From assembly GCA_018607135.1 (NCBI GenBank), contig JABBCA010000004.1:1-37048 (forward strand): 37,048 nucleotides of DNA, read 5' to 3'. This document shows, in pieces, positions 25,616 to 33,438 of the stretch. The notes beneath the pieces were generated by a model. It did no database searches. It worked only from the letters and a program-made list of their open reading frames with translations, and was not told the origin of the DNA. How positions within the stretch are numbered: position 1 is the stretch's first letter; every line of letters starts with the position of its first letter. The stretch comes from Opitutales bacterium (GTDB taxonomy: Bacteria; Verrucomicrobiota; Verrucomicrobiia; Opitutales; Coraliomargaritaceae). Made by a program: the position numbers and the translations under genes.

Positions 25616-26521
25616 CTATGGTGCCAGCACCGCTACGCTGTTTTGCATCTTCAGCGCTCGGGCGAGAGTGTATTCAAAGACACGGGGGTCTCCACTATTG
25701 CTGACCCAATGCAAGTGTTTTTCAGAGCGTTCAAGCTCCTGAGCTTTGCGAAGTTTGAGTCCGATGTAAGTATGTGCTTCCGTTTCTTGGGCAGTGTCCA
25801 TTACAAAACTGATCAATTTGTCGTGATCTATGCGATCCATTAAATAATCGACTACTGGCGAGGGCCATTGATTGACCTGTCGGTTTTTGTCAGCGTATTT
25901 CAGCGTGCCTTTGGCGGAAGCCATGTCACCTGTCTCAACGTAAGCGAAATAGGCGATGAGTAGCGGGTAGATTGGACTTTCACCTTTGCGGCCATACATC
26001 AGAGTCGAGGTCTTGGCGGTCTCTGCAGCTTTCTCAAATTCTCCGCGGCACATGAGGGTCCATGCTAGGGACTCATAATAAAAGCCATTGATGGGCTGGT
26101 CGGCTGTGGCTCGTTCAAAAGAGCTGAGTGCTTCATCGAAATCTTCGAGATTGAAGGCGGCTAGACCTCGGCCATTCCATGCATCGATATGGCGAGGGTA
26201 GCTCTGGGTAATGCTGTCGTAGGAGACAAACGCGCGCTCGTGCTCTTGATTACTCGCGTAGATCATTGCTTGCCCCAAGAGCGCAGACAGTTCGTTTGCG
26301 TTGGTCTCGAGTGCTTTATCGAATGCTTCGAGCGCACTGTCGGTGTTGCCCGCCTGCAACTGTGCATAGCCTTCAGTGACGAAGGGGTTTTCTGTGATGT
26401 AGTCGGCGCCCTCTTGAGCCTGCAATGTTCCAAGCAAGGCAACAGCAGCGCCAAGTATGCGCAGGCAACTCAAGATGAGTCTAGAAGGGGATTTGGTGGA
26501 TATGGCCTCAGTTGAAAGCAT
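25616..26521 (-). CDS. Exported TPR-repeat protein
   Basis: A 301-residue protein with a hydrophobic signal segment at about residues 15-35 (RLILSCLRILGAAVALLGTLQAQ). At least four tandem TPRs can be read between residues 45 and 220: AYAQLQAGNTDSALEAFDKALE, ALLGQAMIYASNQEHERAFVSY, GRGLAAFNLEDFDEALSSFERA and SLAWTLMCRGEFEKAAETAK. TPRs mediate protein-protein contacts, here probably in the periplasm or at the membrane. The next gene (SHD1/C39 peptidase) begins 9 bp downstream, pointing to a functional pair. The partner is unknown. Confidence 0.85.
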   Translation of the reverse strand: MLSTEAISTKSPSRLILSCLRILGAAVALLGTLQAQEGADYITENPFVTEGYAQLQAGNTDSALEAFDKALETNANELSALLGQAMIYASNQEHERAFVSYDSITQSYPRHIDAWNGRGLAAFNLEDFDEALSSFERATADQPINGFYYESLAWTLMCRGEFEKAAETAKTSTLMYGRKGESPIYPLLIAYFAYVETGDMASAKGTLKYADKNRQVNQWPSPVVDYLMDRIDHDKLISFVMDTAQETEAHTYIGLKLRKAQELERSEKHLHWVSNSGDPRVFEYTLARALKMQNSVAVLAP

Positions 26522-26839
26522 ATGGTTTAAGCTAGAGCATTATTCGTGCTCGGCACAATGTCAATTTGATGGCTTTGTTTTAAGCGTTTAACGACAGTTT
26601 TGAGCAGATTTGCGAAGCAAGTTCGCTACACAATTGGGCATGTGGATGGTTTTGAATATAGAATGGCTTACAAACGTGCATAAAAGCCAGTGCCCCCCAG
26701 CGTCGGCCTGGCGTTTTTTTCTGGCCTACAGAATGTTTAGGGAGTGGGCAATGGAGGGGCAGGCAAGAATTGCCAAACCTACAATGAGAAGTGTAGTTGT
26801 GGATTGAAACTGACACAGCGCCCTGCATCGTAGCGAGTA
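26522..26839. promoter_or_regulatory. Divergent intergenic region
   Basis: A 318-bp gap between the TPR gene (minus) and the MBL hydrolase (plus), which must hold both promoters. An intrinsic-terminator-like structure at 26682-26720 is its only strong feature. The rest shows no clear gene. Confidence 0.4.
26682..26720 (+). terminator. Orphan terminator-like hairpin
   Basis: AAAAGCCAG (26682-26690) pairs with CTGGC (26708-26712) and the T-run beyond; an alternative inner stem is CCAG (26697-26700) with CTGG (26708-26711). Seven Ts follow at 26714-26720. It lies in a divergent promoter region with no plus-strand gene before it, so it could end a small RNA or attenuate the MBL-hydrolase transcript. 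Confidence 0.5.
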
Positions 26840-27472
26840 ATGATTATCGAATCTCAAGAATTACCTCCAATCGGCACCAATGCATTTGCGCTAATTGAGC
26901 CCCAGCTCAAGGAATGCGTGATTATCGATGCGCCCGCAGAAGCGTATGATTGGGCCACCCGGATCGCAGAGCAATATGGATGCAAAATAGTCGCGCTGAT
27001 TTTAACGCATGGGCACTGGGATCATATTTTAGATGGTCATCGGTTTGCGGCTGCGGAAATTCCAATTTACGGCCACCAGGCGGACACCGAAATGTTTGAA
27101 GCGCCCGCTCGGATGTCGAGCTATGCGATCCCGGGCCTTGAAATGTTGCCGGTGCCAATTACACATTGGATCGAAGGGGGGGATATCGTGGAGCTGCTCG
27201 GAGCTAAGATGGAGATTCGTCACGTGCCTGGACACTGCCCAGGTAACATTTTGGTCTATATTGAATCTGAAGCTGCGACGATTGTTGGCGATGTGATCTT
27301 TGCTGGCAGCGTTGGACGCTATGATTTGCCAGGAGGTGATTTTGATGTCCTAAAGCAGTCGATCCAAACGCAAGTTTACAGCTTACCCAATGAAACTACG
27401 ATCTATCCAGGACACGGAGGTCAAACCAGCGTGATTCAAGAAAAAGTCAGCAACCCCTTCGTGCGTGGATAA
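26840..27472 (+). CDS. Metallo-beta-lactamase-fold hydrolase, glyoxalase II-like
   Basis: A 210-residue cytoplasmic protein with the full MBL metal set: THGHWDH (His57, His59, Asp61, His62), His132 in HVPGHCPGN, Asp151 in IVGDVIF and His192 in YPGHGGQT. The arrangement and short length match the YcbL/glyoxalase II-like subgroup, which hydrolyse thioesters such as hydroxyacyl-glutathione; the substrate here is unproven. It lies upstream of ribD and in the same direction but 61 bp away. A GACGAC/GTCGTT-type hairpin lies in the gap. Confidence 0.88.
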   Translation: MIIESQELPPIGTNAFALIEPQLKECVIIDAPAEAYDWATRIAEQYGCKIVALILTHGHWDHILDGHRFAAAEIPIYGHQADTEMFEAPARMSSYAIPGLEMLPVPITHWIEGGDIVELLGAKMEIRHVPGHCPGNILVYIESEAATIVGDVIFAGSVGRYDLPGGDFDVLKQSIQTQVYSLPNETTIYPGHGGQTSVIQEKVSNPFVRG

Positions 27473-27533
27473 ACAGAAATATATTTTTGCAGGGACGACC
27501 TTTGCGTCGTTCGCTAGCGTCACTTAAGTCTCT

Positions 27534-28646
27534 ATGGTAGATCCCAAACATGAAACTCACATGCAGCACGCGCTAGAGCTAGCGAAGTGCGCTTGGGGGC
27601 AGACCCATCCAAACCCTTTAGTGGGTGCGGTGATCGTCGAAGACGGTCGAATCGTCGCTGAAGGTTGGCATCATGCTGCAGGAGAAGCCCATGCGGAGGT
27701 TGAGGCCCTCAAGGTGCTCAATCGCGCGCCCAAAGCAGGCGCGAGTATTTATGTCACTTTAGAACCTTGTAGCACCTGCGGGCGCACAGGCGCCTGCACC
27801 GATGCAATCCTACACTCTGGGATCCAAAAGGTTGTGGTCGGCGCAGTAGATCCGAACCCAGACCATGCGGGGCAGGGCATAGAGATGCTTAGAGCCGCAG
27901 GAATTGAAGTCGTGGTGGGCGTCTTGCAAGAAGACTGCCTTGATTTGAATTTGATTTTTAACCACTGGATCGTGAATCAGACGCCCTTGCTCGCTGCAAA
28001 GATGGCCCTTACGCTTGATGGTAAGTTTGCGGCTGCTTCGGGGCATTCTCAGTGGGTGACGGGGGAGCAGGCCCGTGCCGATGTCATGCGTTGGCGTCGC
28101 TACTTTCCTGCAATTGCGGTGGGCATGAATACCGTGTTACACGACGACCCTTCGCTCACCAGTCGAATGGATGGCGAGACATGGTGCCCGATTCGTTTTG
28201 TTTTTGACCGCAATCTGCAGACCTTGGCATCCGATGCGCTGCCTCAAGTCTACACAGATACGTTCAAAGATCGAACGATAGTCCTTTGCTCAGCCGATGC
28301 GCCCACTGAACTGCACGAGAAATTGACCACTCTTGGCATTCAATGCTGGGTGCTCCCAGTGTCGACCGATGGACACCTCGATCTCGCTGCCTTTCGAAAT
28401 CGCTGTGCCGAAGACGAAATCGTGGGCGTTTATATAGAGTGCGGACCCTCGCTCGCGACGTCTCTAATCGAGGGCCGGCTTGCCGACTATTTATTCAGTT
28501 ACCAAGCGCCAAAGTTTATGAGCGACCTTGAGACGCAAGGCATCGGCAGCGGCCGTAAAACGCAGTCGATGAGCCAAGCAATACCACTTAGCAAAGTGCG
28601 CCATGCCATTTGCGGCCAAGATGTCCTCACCAGAGGCTTTTTATAA
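27534..28646 (+). CDS. ribD: Bifunctional riboflavin deaminase/reductase
   Basis: A 370-residue enzyme of riboflavin biosynthesis. It removes the amino group of the diaminopyrimidinone ribosyl phosphate and then reduces the ribose. The N-terminal deaminase domain has HAE (residues 53-55, zinc ligand His and catalytic Glu) and [11 protein letters not shown] with zinc ligands Cys79 and Cys88. The reductase domain begins near 150 ([26 protein letters not shown]). No FMN riboswitch was recognised upstream. The other rib genes are not in the window. Its end lies 38 bp before the rdgB start. Confidence 0.95.
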   Translation: MVDPKHETHMQHALELAKCAWGQTHPNPLVGAVIVEDGRIVAEGWHHAAGEAHAEVEALKVLNRAPKAGASIYVTLEPCSTCGRTGACTDAILHSGIQKVVVGAVDPNPDHAGQGIEMLRAAGIEVVVGVLQEDCLDLNLIFNHWIVNQTPLLAAKMALTLDGKFAAASGHSQWVTGEQARADVMRWRRYFPAIAVGMNTVLHDDPSLTSRMDGETWCPIRFVFDRNLQTLASDALPQVYTDTFKDRTIVLCSADAPTELHEKLTTLGIQCWVLPVSTDGHLDLAAFRNRCAEDEIVGVYIECGPSLATSLIEGRLADYLFSYQAPKFMSDLETQGIGSGRKTQSMSQAIPLSKVRHAICGQDVLTRGFL

Positions 28647-28672
28647 TTTCCATCCACCATCCATCATTCATT

Positions 28673-28683
28673 GAGCGAAGCTC
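28673..28683 (+). other. Hairpin next to the rdgB start codon
   Basis: GAGC-GAA-GCTC, a 4-bp stem with a 3-nt loop, ends one base before the ATG of rdgB and so occupies the ribosome-landing region. It contains the same GAGCGAAGC core as the ilvB leader hairpin. Confidence 0.4.
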
Positions 28684-28684
28684 T

Positions 28685-29287
28685 ATGTCATCCTATTCCT
28701 TAATCATCGCGTCGGGCAATGCCCACAAAGTCAAAGAATTCGAGCAATTGCTCGATGGTATTCATTTCAAGGTCTATTCCGCAAGCGTTTGCGGTGGCAT
28801 GCCCAAGGTTGATGAGAACGGGGGCAGCTTTGTTGCAAATTCCCAGATCAAGGCCGAGGCCCTCCGTGCCATCGCACCTAAAGAGGCATGGGTGATGGCT
28901 GACGACTCTGGTCTAGAAGTCGACGCCCTTGAGGGCGCGCCCGGCGTGTATTCCGCTCGCTATGCAGGGCCAGATGCTTCCGATCAAGATAATGTGACTA
29001 AGCTCCTCAAAGCGCTCGGCGACTTACCCAAGGAGCAGCGCACTGCACGATTTCGCTGTGTGCTTTGTGTGATCGACGAATTTGGCCTTGTTTCATTCTA
29101 TGATGGCAGCTGCAAAGGACACATTGCCATCGCACCTACGGGCGGCAACGGATTCGGCTACGACCCCGTATTTATCCCCGATGGCTACGATCAATCGTTT
29201 GCAGAGTTGGGGGATACCGTGAAAGGTAAACTCAGCCATCGAGCTAAGGCAGCAGAGTGGCTGAAAAGCACATTAGCCGAGTTGTAA
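28685..29287 (+). CDS. rdgB: Non-canonical purine NTP pyrophosphatase (RdgB/HAM1)
   Basis: A 200-residue enzyme that hydrolyses ITP, dITP and XTP to monophosphates, keeping damaged purines out of nucleic acids. The start at 28685 ([19 protein letters not shown]) is preferred; the frame is open back to 28610 inside ribD. Family motifs are present: SGNAHKVKE for phosphate binding, [23 protein letters not shown] with the metal-binding acidic pair, [13 protein letters not shown] and the terminal [10 protein letters not shown]. Length is typical. It follows ribD by 38 bp and may share its transcript. Confidence 0.95.
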   Translation: MSSYSLIIASGNAHKVKEFEQLLDGIHFKVYSASVCGGMPKVDENGGSFVANSQIKAEALRAIAPKEAWVMADDSGLEVDALEGAPGVYSARYAGPDASDQDNVTKLLKALGDLPKEQRTARFRCVLCVIDEFGLVSFYDGSCKGHIAIAPTGGNGFGYDPVFIPDGYDQSFAELGDTVKGKLSHRAKAAEWLKSTLAEL

Positions 29288-29305
29288 TTTTTTTGAGACA
29301 AACTA

Positions 29306-29335
29306 TTGACAAGGGCGCCTCAGATTCACTTTATA
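29306..29335 (+). promoter_or_regulatory. Sigma70-type promoter of tRNA-Asn
   Basis: TTGACA (29306-29311), an 18-bp spacer and TTTATA (29330-29335). Transcription would start near 29342, about 38 bp before the mature tRNA. It is the best promoter match noticed in the window. Confidence 0.7.
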
Positions 29336-29379
29336 CGCGCTTCCTTATTGGTCCGCTGACCAATACAGAAACATTTTTT

Positions 29380-29454
<75 letters not shown>

Positions 29455-29464
29455 TTCATAATAA

Positions 29465-29499
29465 AACGTCAACCAACTGCAAAGTGGTTGACGTTTTTT
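29465..29499 (+). terminator. Rho-independent terminator of tRNA-Asn
   Basis: AACGTCAACCA (29465-29475) pairs perfectly with TGGTTGACGTT (29485-29495), an 11-bp stem with a 9-nt loop, followed by a T-run. It lies 10 bp past the tRNA CCA end. Confidence 0.92.
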
Positions 29500-29579
29500 G
29501 TTTTTATTCCTCTGAAACAACGACTTGCGGATTTTGGAAAGTGTCAACCTGAGGGGTTCAGTTTTAGGAACTGTTCTAC

Positions 29580-30715
29580 TTGCCAACGACTTACGAAAAT
29601 TTAAAAAAATACGCATTGAAGACGCAATTAACCATTTTTTTAGCCGCGTTGGCGGGTTGGATGAACCGCAAACAGCATGATGTGATCATGTATCTGCATG
29701 CGGAGAACGAAATCCTCAAAGAACAGCTGGAGAAGAAAGGCGTGAAACTGAAATTGAGCAATACTCAAAGGCGAAAGTTGGCAAAGCGCGGAAAAAAGCT
29801 AGGTCGCAAGGGGTTGTTGGACTACGCGAGTATTGTGTCGCCTGATACATACTATACTGGCATCGTAAGTTGGTCGCGCTCAAATACACAGCGAAACGCA
29901 AGATCAACACAGAGCGCCAGAAGGAGATGGAGCTGATCAAAGAGTTCTGCGTGAAGTTTGCGGAGGAGAACCTGACATGGGGCTATGGCCGTATTCAAGG
30001 CGCACTGGAGAATATCGGTTACATAATTTGTGAAGCAACAGTTGCTAATATTCTGAAAGCCGCTGGTATCCTTCCGGCTCCGGAGCGGATGAAGAAGAGT
30101 AACTGGAAGCAATTCGTTCGCTCTCATATGGATACGATTTGCGTGGCAGATTTTCTGACAACAGAGGTTTGGACGGTGAGGGGACTGGTTCGTTACCATA
30201 CGCTGTTCGTCATGAACTTAGCAAAGCGACAGGTGCAAATCGCACAGATCAACTGCCAAATGAACGGGGAAGTGATGGCGCAAGTTGCTCGTAATCTTAC
30301 CGATTCAGAGGACGGATTTCTTCAAGGTATGGAATACTTCGTGTGCGACCATGATACTCTCTTTACGAAGCAGTTTGAAGCGATCCTTGATAGCTCGGAT
30401 GTGAAGGTCTTACGAACTCGAGTGGCAACGCCGCAACAAAACGGCTTCGCAGAGCGATTCGTGAAAAGCATTAAAGAAGAGTGCTTGAACAAGCTAATCT
30501 TCTTCGGTGAAAATTCGCTAAAACGAGCTGTAAACGAGTATGTTGAACATTACCATCACGAGCGAAATCACCAAGGATTGGATAATCTAATTCCGTTCCC
30601 ACATGCCCCTAGGAATAAGGGGCAGAGCGGTTCAGTCGTAAAATTTGAACGGCTCGGCGGGTTGTTAAATTACTATCATCGAGGAAATGGAAAGGAGGTG
30701 CCGCGAATCGCGTAA
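29580..30715 (+). pseudogene. Frameshifted rve-type transposase gene
   Basis: Two overlapping frames together give one transposase of a type frequent in Planctomycetes/Verrucomicrobia. Frame one (29580-29936, TTG start) supplies LAALAGWMNRKQHDVI, HAENEILKEQL and the SPDT segment. The homologous continuation (YWHRKLVALKYTAKRK) is in another frame from about 29855, running to 30715. The five bases 29850-29854 stand where two codons are expected, so one base is missing. The rve domain retains Asp94, Asp160 and Glu195 of the second frame (VADF, VCDHDTLF, GFAERFVKSIKEE). No slippery heptamer is present, so this is more likely a mutation than programmed frameshifting. Terminal inverted repeats were not identified. 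Confidence 0.85.
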
Positions 30716-30732
30716 GAAAAACGGTTTGTTAG

Positions 30733-30761
30733 CCATCCCGGCAGGTGACCTGCGGTGATGG
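30733..30761. repeat. Two-step hairpin
   Basis: CCATC (30733-30737) pairs with GATGG (30757-30761) and GCAGGT (30741-30746) pairs with ACCTGC (30748-30753) across an internal 3x3 mismatch loop. It immediately precedes the perfect 19-bp hairpin. Confidence 0.6.
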
Positions 30762-30765
30762 TATA

Positions 30766-30809
30766 GCGAAAACGGATAGAATTCCAATTTGAATTCTATC
30801 CGTTTTCGC
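30766..30809. repeat. Perfect 19-bp inverted repeat, 6-nt loop
   Basis: Bases 30766-30784 (beginning GCGAAAACGG) are an exact reverse complement of 30791-30809, with CAATTT between. There is no mismatch over 19 bp. It lies 50 bp past the transposase stop. There is no T-tract beyond the stem, so it is not a standard intrinsic terminator on either strand. Confidence 0.85.
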
Positions 30810-30870
30810 GAACGAGATTAGCAAGATTGTAGCTGGTTGGAATTCATATTCTTACAAAATAAATTCTAAT

Positions 30871-30949
30871 TTCGTAATAGCATCCTCACTGGTCCGGTGG
30901 GGATTTGATGCCATTTTTAGAAAATAGAAACTGGTTCGTAATAGTATCC
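30871..30949 (+). repeat. Direct repeat TTCGTAATAGyATCC, two copies
   Basis: Copies at 30871-30885 and 30935-30949 match at 14 of 15 positions, 64 bp apart. The first copy leads into an ATCCTCAC/GTGGGGAT hairpin (30882-30904, with one G-U pair), and the second into the GTAGGCC segment inside the inverted-repeat-bounded element. Confidence 0.55.
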
Positions 30950-31066
30950 CCGTAGGCCGACCAGGATTGCACCCGGCAAGACGTTTCGCTACGGGCATCG
31001 TCACACACTTGAAGCTACAGACCTGATAGTGTGGATCGAGAAAGCATCTACATAACCAGTTTCTAT
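30924..31066. mobile_element. 143-bp element with 13-bp terminal inverted repeats
   Basis: ATAGAAACTGGTT (30924-30936) is an exact inverted copy of AACCAGTTTCTAT (31054-31066). Inside are two nested inverted pairs: CCCGTAG/CTACGGG (30949-30955 and 30989-30995) and CACACT/AGTGTG (31004-31009 and 31028-31033). The layout suits a MITE-like non-autonomous element or a multi-stem RNA. No target-site duplication was clearly seen. Confidence 0.45.
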
Positions 31067-31147
31067 AGTTTTGTCGCCGATAGAATGATTAAGGGGCAAG
31101 AGATGGCGTGGGCGACTTGTTGGTTCTGATTCTTCTTAACCGGATTT

Positions 31148-31197
31148 TCAGTTTATAACCACTAGCAACTCCTCCCGTGTCATCTTTAGCTCCCTGA
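31148..31197 (-). repeat. Dispersed repeat copy 2, MTREELLVV start fragment
   Basis: On the minus strand an ATG at 31183 opens an 11-codon frame MTREELLVVIN before a stop. The stretch 31161-31185 matches 4936-4960 at 22 of 25 bases. A shared GGGAGC upstream on the minus strand extends the likeness. It looks like an IS66-type transposase start relic. Confidence 0.4.
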
Positions 31198-31203
31198 GCC
31201 GCT

Positions 31204-33030
31204 TCACATCACCTCGCCGAGATGGACTAAGCTCTGGTCCTTGCGTAGAGCTTTTAAGAACTGGGCATGCAAAGTTTTGAGCCTGTAAGAGTATTCGCTA
31301 TTTATTTCCGCTGTATTATTCCCATTCAACTTAGAGTTTTGGCCTTCGATCACGCCATCCCTGAAAGCTTCGAACATATAGAAGCGATTTTTCGGGTTTT
31401 TACTGAAAGGTTTGCGACTTAAGGGCTGAATCTTGTCGGCGGAGGGGCACTGAATAGATCCATTTTTTGTGTAGGAATTATGGTAGACGGAATTGGCGAT
31501 GGCCGTCATAAAGTCATCATCCGCGCCTAGCTCTGGGGTCGCATCATGCACCAACATCACTCCTTGCATCGAGTGCGAAAAATGGCCTACATCATCCGCC
31601 CCACCAAGTAGAAGGCCATTGACCCTTTTAGTTCTACCGCCGGCAATATAGGGATAGTAAAAATAAGTTTTACCATCATCTTCGGTGTATAAGCATCCTT
31701 CGCGCTTCCAGTTTTTGAAATATTCCTGGATGCACTTCCTGTAGCGGTCAATCTGTGGATTCAACGTAGTTGTCTCCCTGATCGCCTGCAGATCCTCAAG
31801 CGCGGCAGTTGTCATGGCAAGCGTGCCAATTCCATTCAGGGCACGGTTAAAGGCACGGCGCCTGAAATCGTCTGCCAGTGCTTTTGGGATGCCCATTTCC
31901 GAATCGAGCCCAACATCCCCCTCGCAGACGGGTTTCAGCGTTGCGACGATGGCTTTGAGAAAGCTTTCGGCCTCCGCAAGCTCTTGCTGGCTGACCTGAT
32001 CGGGATGTTTCCGAGCTAGCTGTAAGGTGAGTCTAGCCGAGACGGCCATAGAATACATGAACGCCATTCCTTCGGGATCGCTTGCCTTGAGTGCAGCCAC
32101 GTCAGGATACTCGACGCATAGATCTCGGTAATGCCGAGCTGAGACACGGAGGGACTCAAGGATACGCTGATCGCCAGTAGCACGGTAGGCTTGGTAGAAG
32201 GTCAGCCAGTTTCCGACTGGAAAGAAAAACCGCATGCCCATGAACTGTTCCAACGAGGCCATGGGTTCTTCGAAGGGCGTTTCCAGAATGCTGTAATCTA
32301 GGGCCAGCGTCTCTTGGATTAGAAGGTCAATTTCCTGCTTTGTCGGCAGGTGCTCGGTGGAGAAGGGTTTCGGTGTCCACCCCTCAGGGCTTATGAACTC
32401 GGGTGTAGAGGGCATTTCTTTCAACGCTGCCATGGATGCCGTAGTCAGGCTGGGACCCCGCTCAATGCAGTGTTCACAGACGAAGGCTCCCGCCTTTTTC
32501 GCTTCTCTCTGGGTCATGGGCACGTGGTTACTGTTGACGAGAAAACGGTGGCACCCAGCCAGTTGCCATTTTAACGCGCCACTTTTCAGTGTTTGAACGA
32601 TGCCAGGCGCCTCTTCAGGGATTAGCTTCTCCGGATACATCCGACGGTATCCCTCAAAGCAGCAGCGGCTTCGCCCTGATTGTCCGGATTCGCCAATGCG
32701 CCAGCCTTCCATGTCGGCCAGTTCCAGTGTAATGATCTTCTTTTTGTCTATGAGCAGTAAATCTGGGCAGTTTTCTTCATGAACGCGCATCCAGAGAGCA
32801 TCGCAGTAGGCCTTGGTATTTGGGGCATAGGCCTTCTCGGGGATCTTGAGCCACTGCTTTCTAGCCTTTGCGCCTTTCCGGCCATATTTGCTATAGTCGA
32901 TAACGTTCTCGACGTTTTTGGCGACGGCAGTAGCGCCTGTTTTCTCTGCGGCCTGTGTGGTGCCAGTGAGCAGAAGTCCAAGGGAAAGCATTCCCATAAT
33001 AAATAGTCCATGGGGTAATTTTGTATTCAT
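31204..33030 (-). CDS. Large exported protein of unknown function, toroid-like C-terminus
   Basis: A 608-residue protein with a signal peptide ending TTQAAE (cleavage near residue 28). The N-terminal part (residues 60-195) holds seven cysteines at 76, 88, 123, 124, 160, 185 and 188, including FVCEHC, and may be disulfide-linked or metal-binding. Residues about 230-560 are helical with repeated helix pairs and aromatic loops (WLTFYQAYRATGDQRILESLRVSARHY, YFYYPYIAGGRTKRVNGLLLGG, GHFSHSMQGVML), suggesting an (alpha/alpha) toroid as in polysaccharide lyases, epimerases and glycosidases. No catalytic pair could be assigned. It lies beyond a tRNA and a broken transposase and is divergent from the 1131-residue gene. 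Confidence 0.7.
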   Translation of the reverse strand: MNTKLPHGLFIMGMLSLGLLLTGTTQAAEKTGATAVAKNVENVIDYSKYGRKGAKARKQWLKIPEKAYAPNTKAYCDALWMRVHEENCPDLLLIDKKKIITLELADMEGWRIGESGQSGRSRCCFEGYRRMYPEKLIPEEAPGIVQTLKSGALKWQLAGCHRFLVNSNHVPMTQREAKKAGAFVCEHCIERGPSLTTASMAALKEMPSTPEFISPEGWTPKPFSTEHLPTKQEIDLLIQETLALDYSILETPFEEPMASLEQFMGMRFFFPVGNWLTFYQAYRATGDQRILESLRVSARHYRDLCVEYPDVAALKASDPEGMAFMYSMAVSARLTLQLARKHPDQVSQQELAEAESFLKAIVATLKPVCEGDVGLDSEMGIPKALADDFRRRAFNRALNGIGTLAMTTAALEDLQAIRETTTLNPQIDRYRKCIQEYFKNWKREGCLYTEDDGKTYFYYPYIAGGRTKRVNGLLLGGADDVGHFSHSMQGVMLVHDATPELGADDDFMTAIANSVYHNSYTKNGSIQCPSADKIQPLSRKPFSKNPKNRFYMFEAFRDGVIEGQNSKLNGNNTAEINSEYSYRLKTLHAQFLKALRKDQSLVHLGEVM

Positions 33031-33438
33031 AATTATTACTAGTTATCGAAGAAAGAAACAAATGCAAAACATTAAGACTACGGATTTACGATCAGCTCAA
33101 CCAATGCTACAGTCGCTTTCTATTTGCGGCCGCGCTGACGGATGAGGCTTATTTTTAGAGATTGTCTATTCATTATCTTGGCGGCTAAACGCTGTGCTAG
33201 CTGAGGGATTGTCGAGTGGATAGTCATGGAGGATGGGCGACTTTGTTATCCGCTGTGAGGAGTTTCCGTTTATCACTATGAGTAACTTTTTCCAAATCAT
33301 CTTGCTAAGGCTGTTACCGCTTTGCCGCTCACTCTCCAACCCTAATCCTATCAAAAGGAAAACGAACTTTACCCCGACTGGGAACTTACCTAAAAACTTC
33401 GTAAAAGATTTTAAAGATAAACTACTGCAACCGAACTG
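33031..33438. promoter_or_regulatory. Divergent spacer between the two large exported proteins
   Basis: About 410 bp that must carry both promoters. A plus-strand frame at 33233-33439 overlaps the next start as TGATG, but its product has no domain, so it is not called. AT-rich stretches near 33395-33430 could hold a -10 region for the plus-strand gene. No operator dyad was found. Confidence 0.35.

Larger units (their letters stand above)
30716..31203. other. Structured non-coding region after the transposase
   Basis: A 490-bp stretch with no coding frame. It contains, in order, a hairpin at 30733-30761, a perfect 19-bp hairpin at 30766-30809, a hairpin at 30882-30904, a 15-bp direct repeat (30871 and 30935), a segment bounded by 13-bp inverted repeats (30924-31066) and a relic start fragment at 31148-31197. 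Confidence 0.6.

Noticed and set aside
26580-26828. 82-codon minus-strand frame upstream of the TPR gene
   Set aside because: It reads through the orphan terminator structure and a promoter region, with no domain signal; treated as chance.
27473-27533. FMN riboswitch upstream of ribD
   Set aside because: The gap is only 61 bp and lacks the conserved RFN junction sequences; only a short GACGAC/GTCGTT-like hairpin is present.
29840-29870. Programmed -1 frameshift in the transposase
   Set aside because: No A-AAA-AAG-type heptamer or downstream pseudoknot is visible, and the break lies in the middle of a conserved segment with one base missing, which fits a mutation better.
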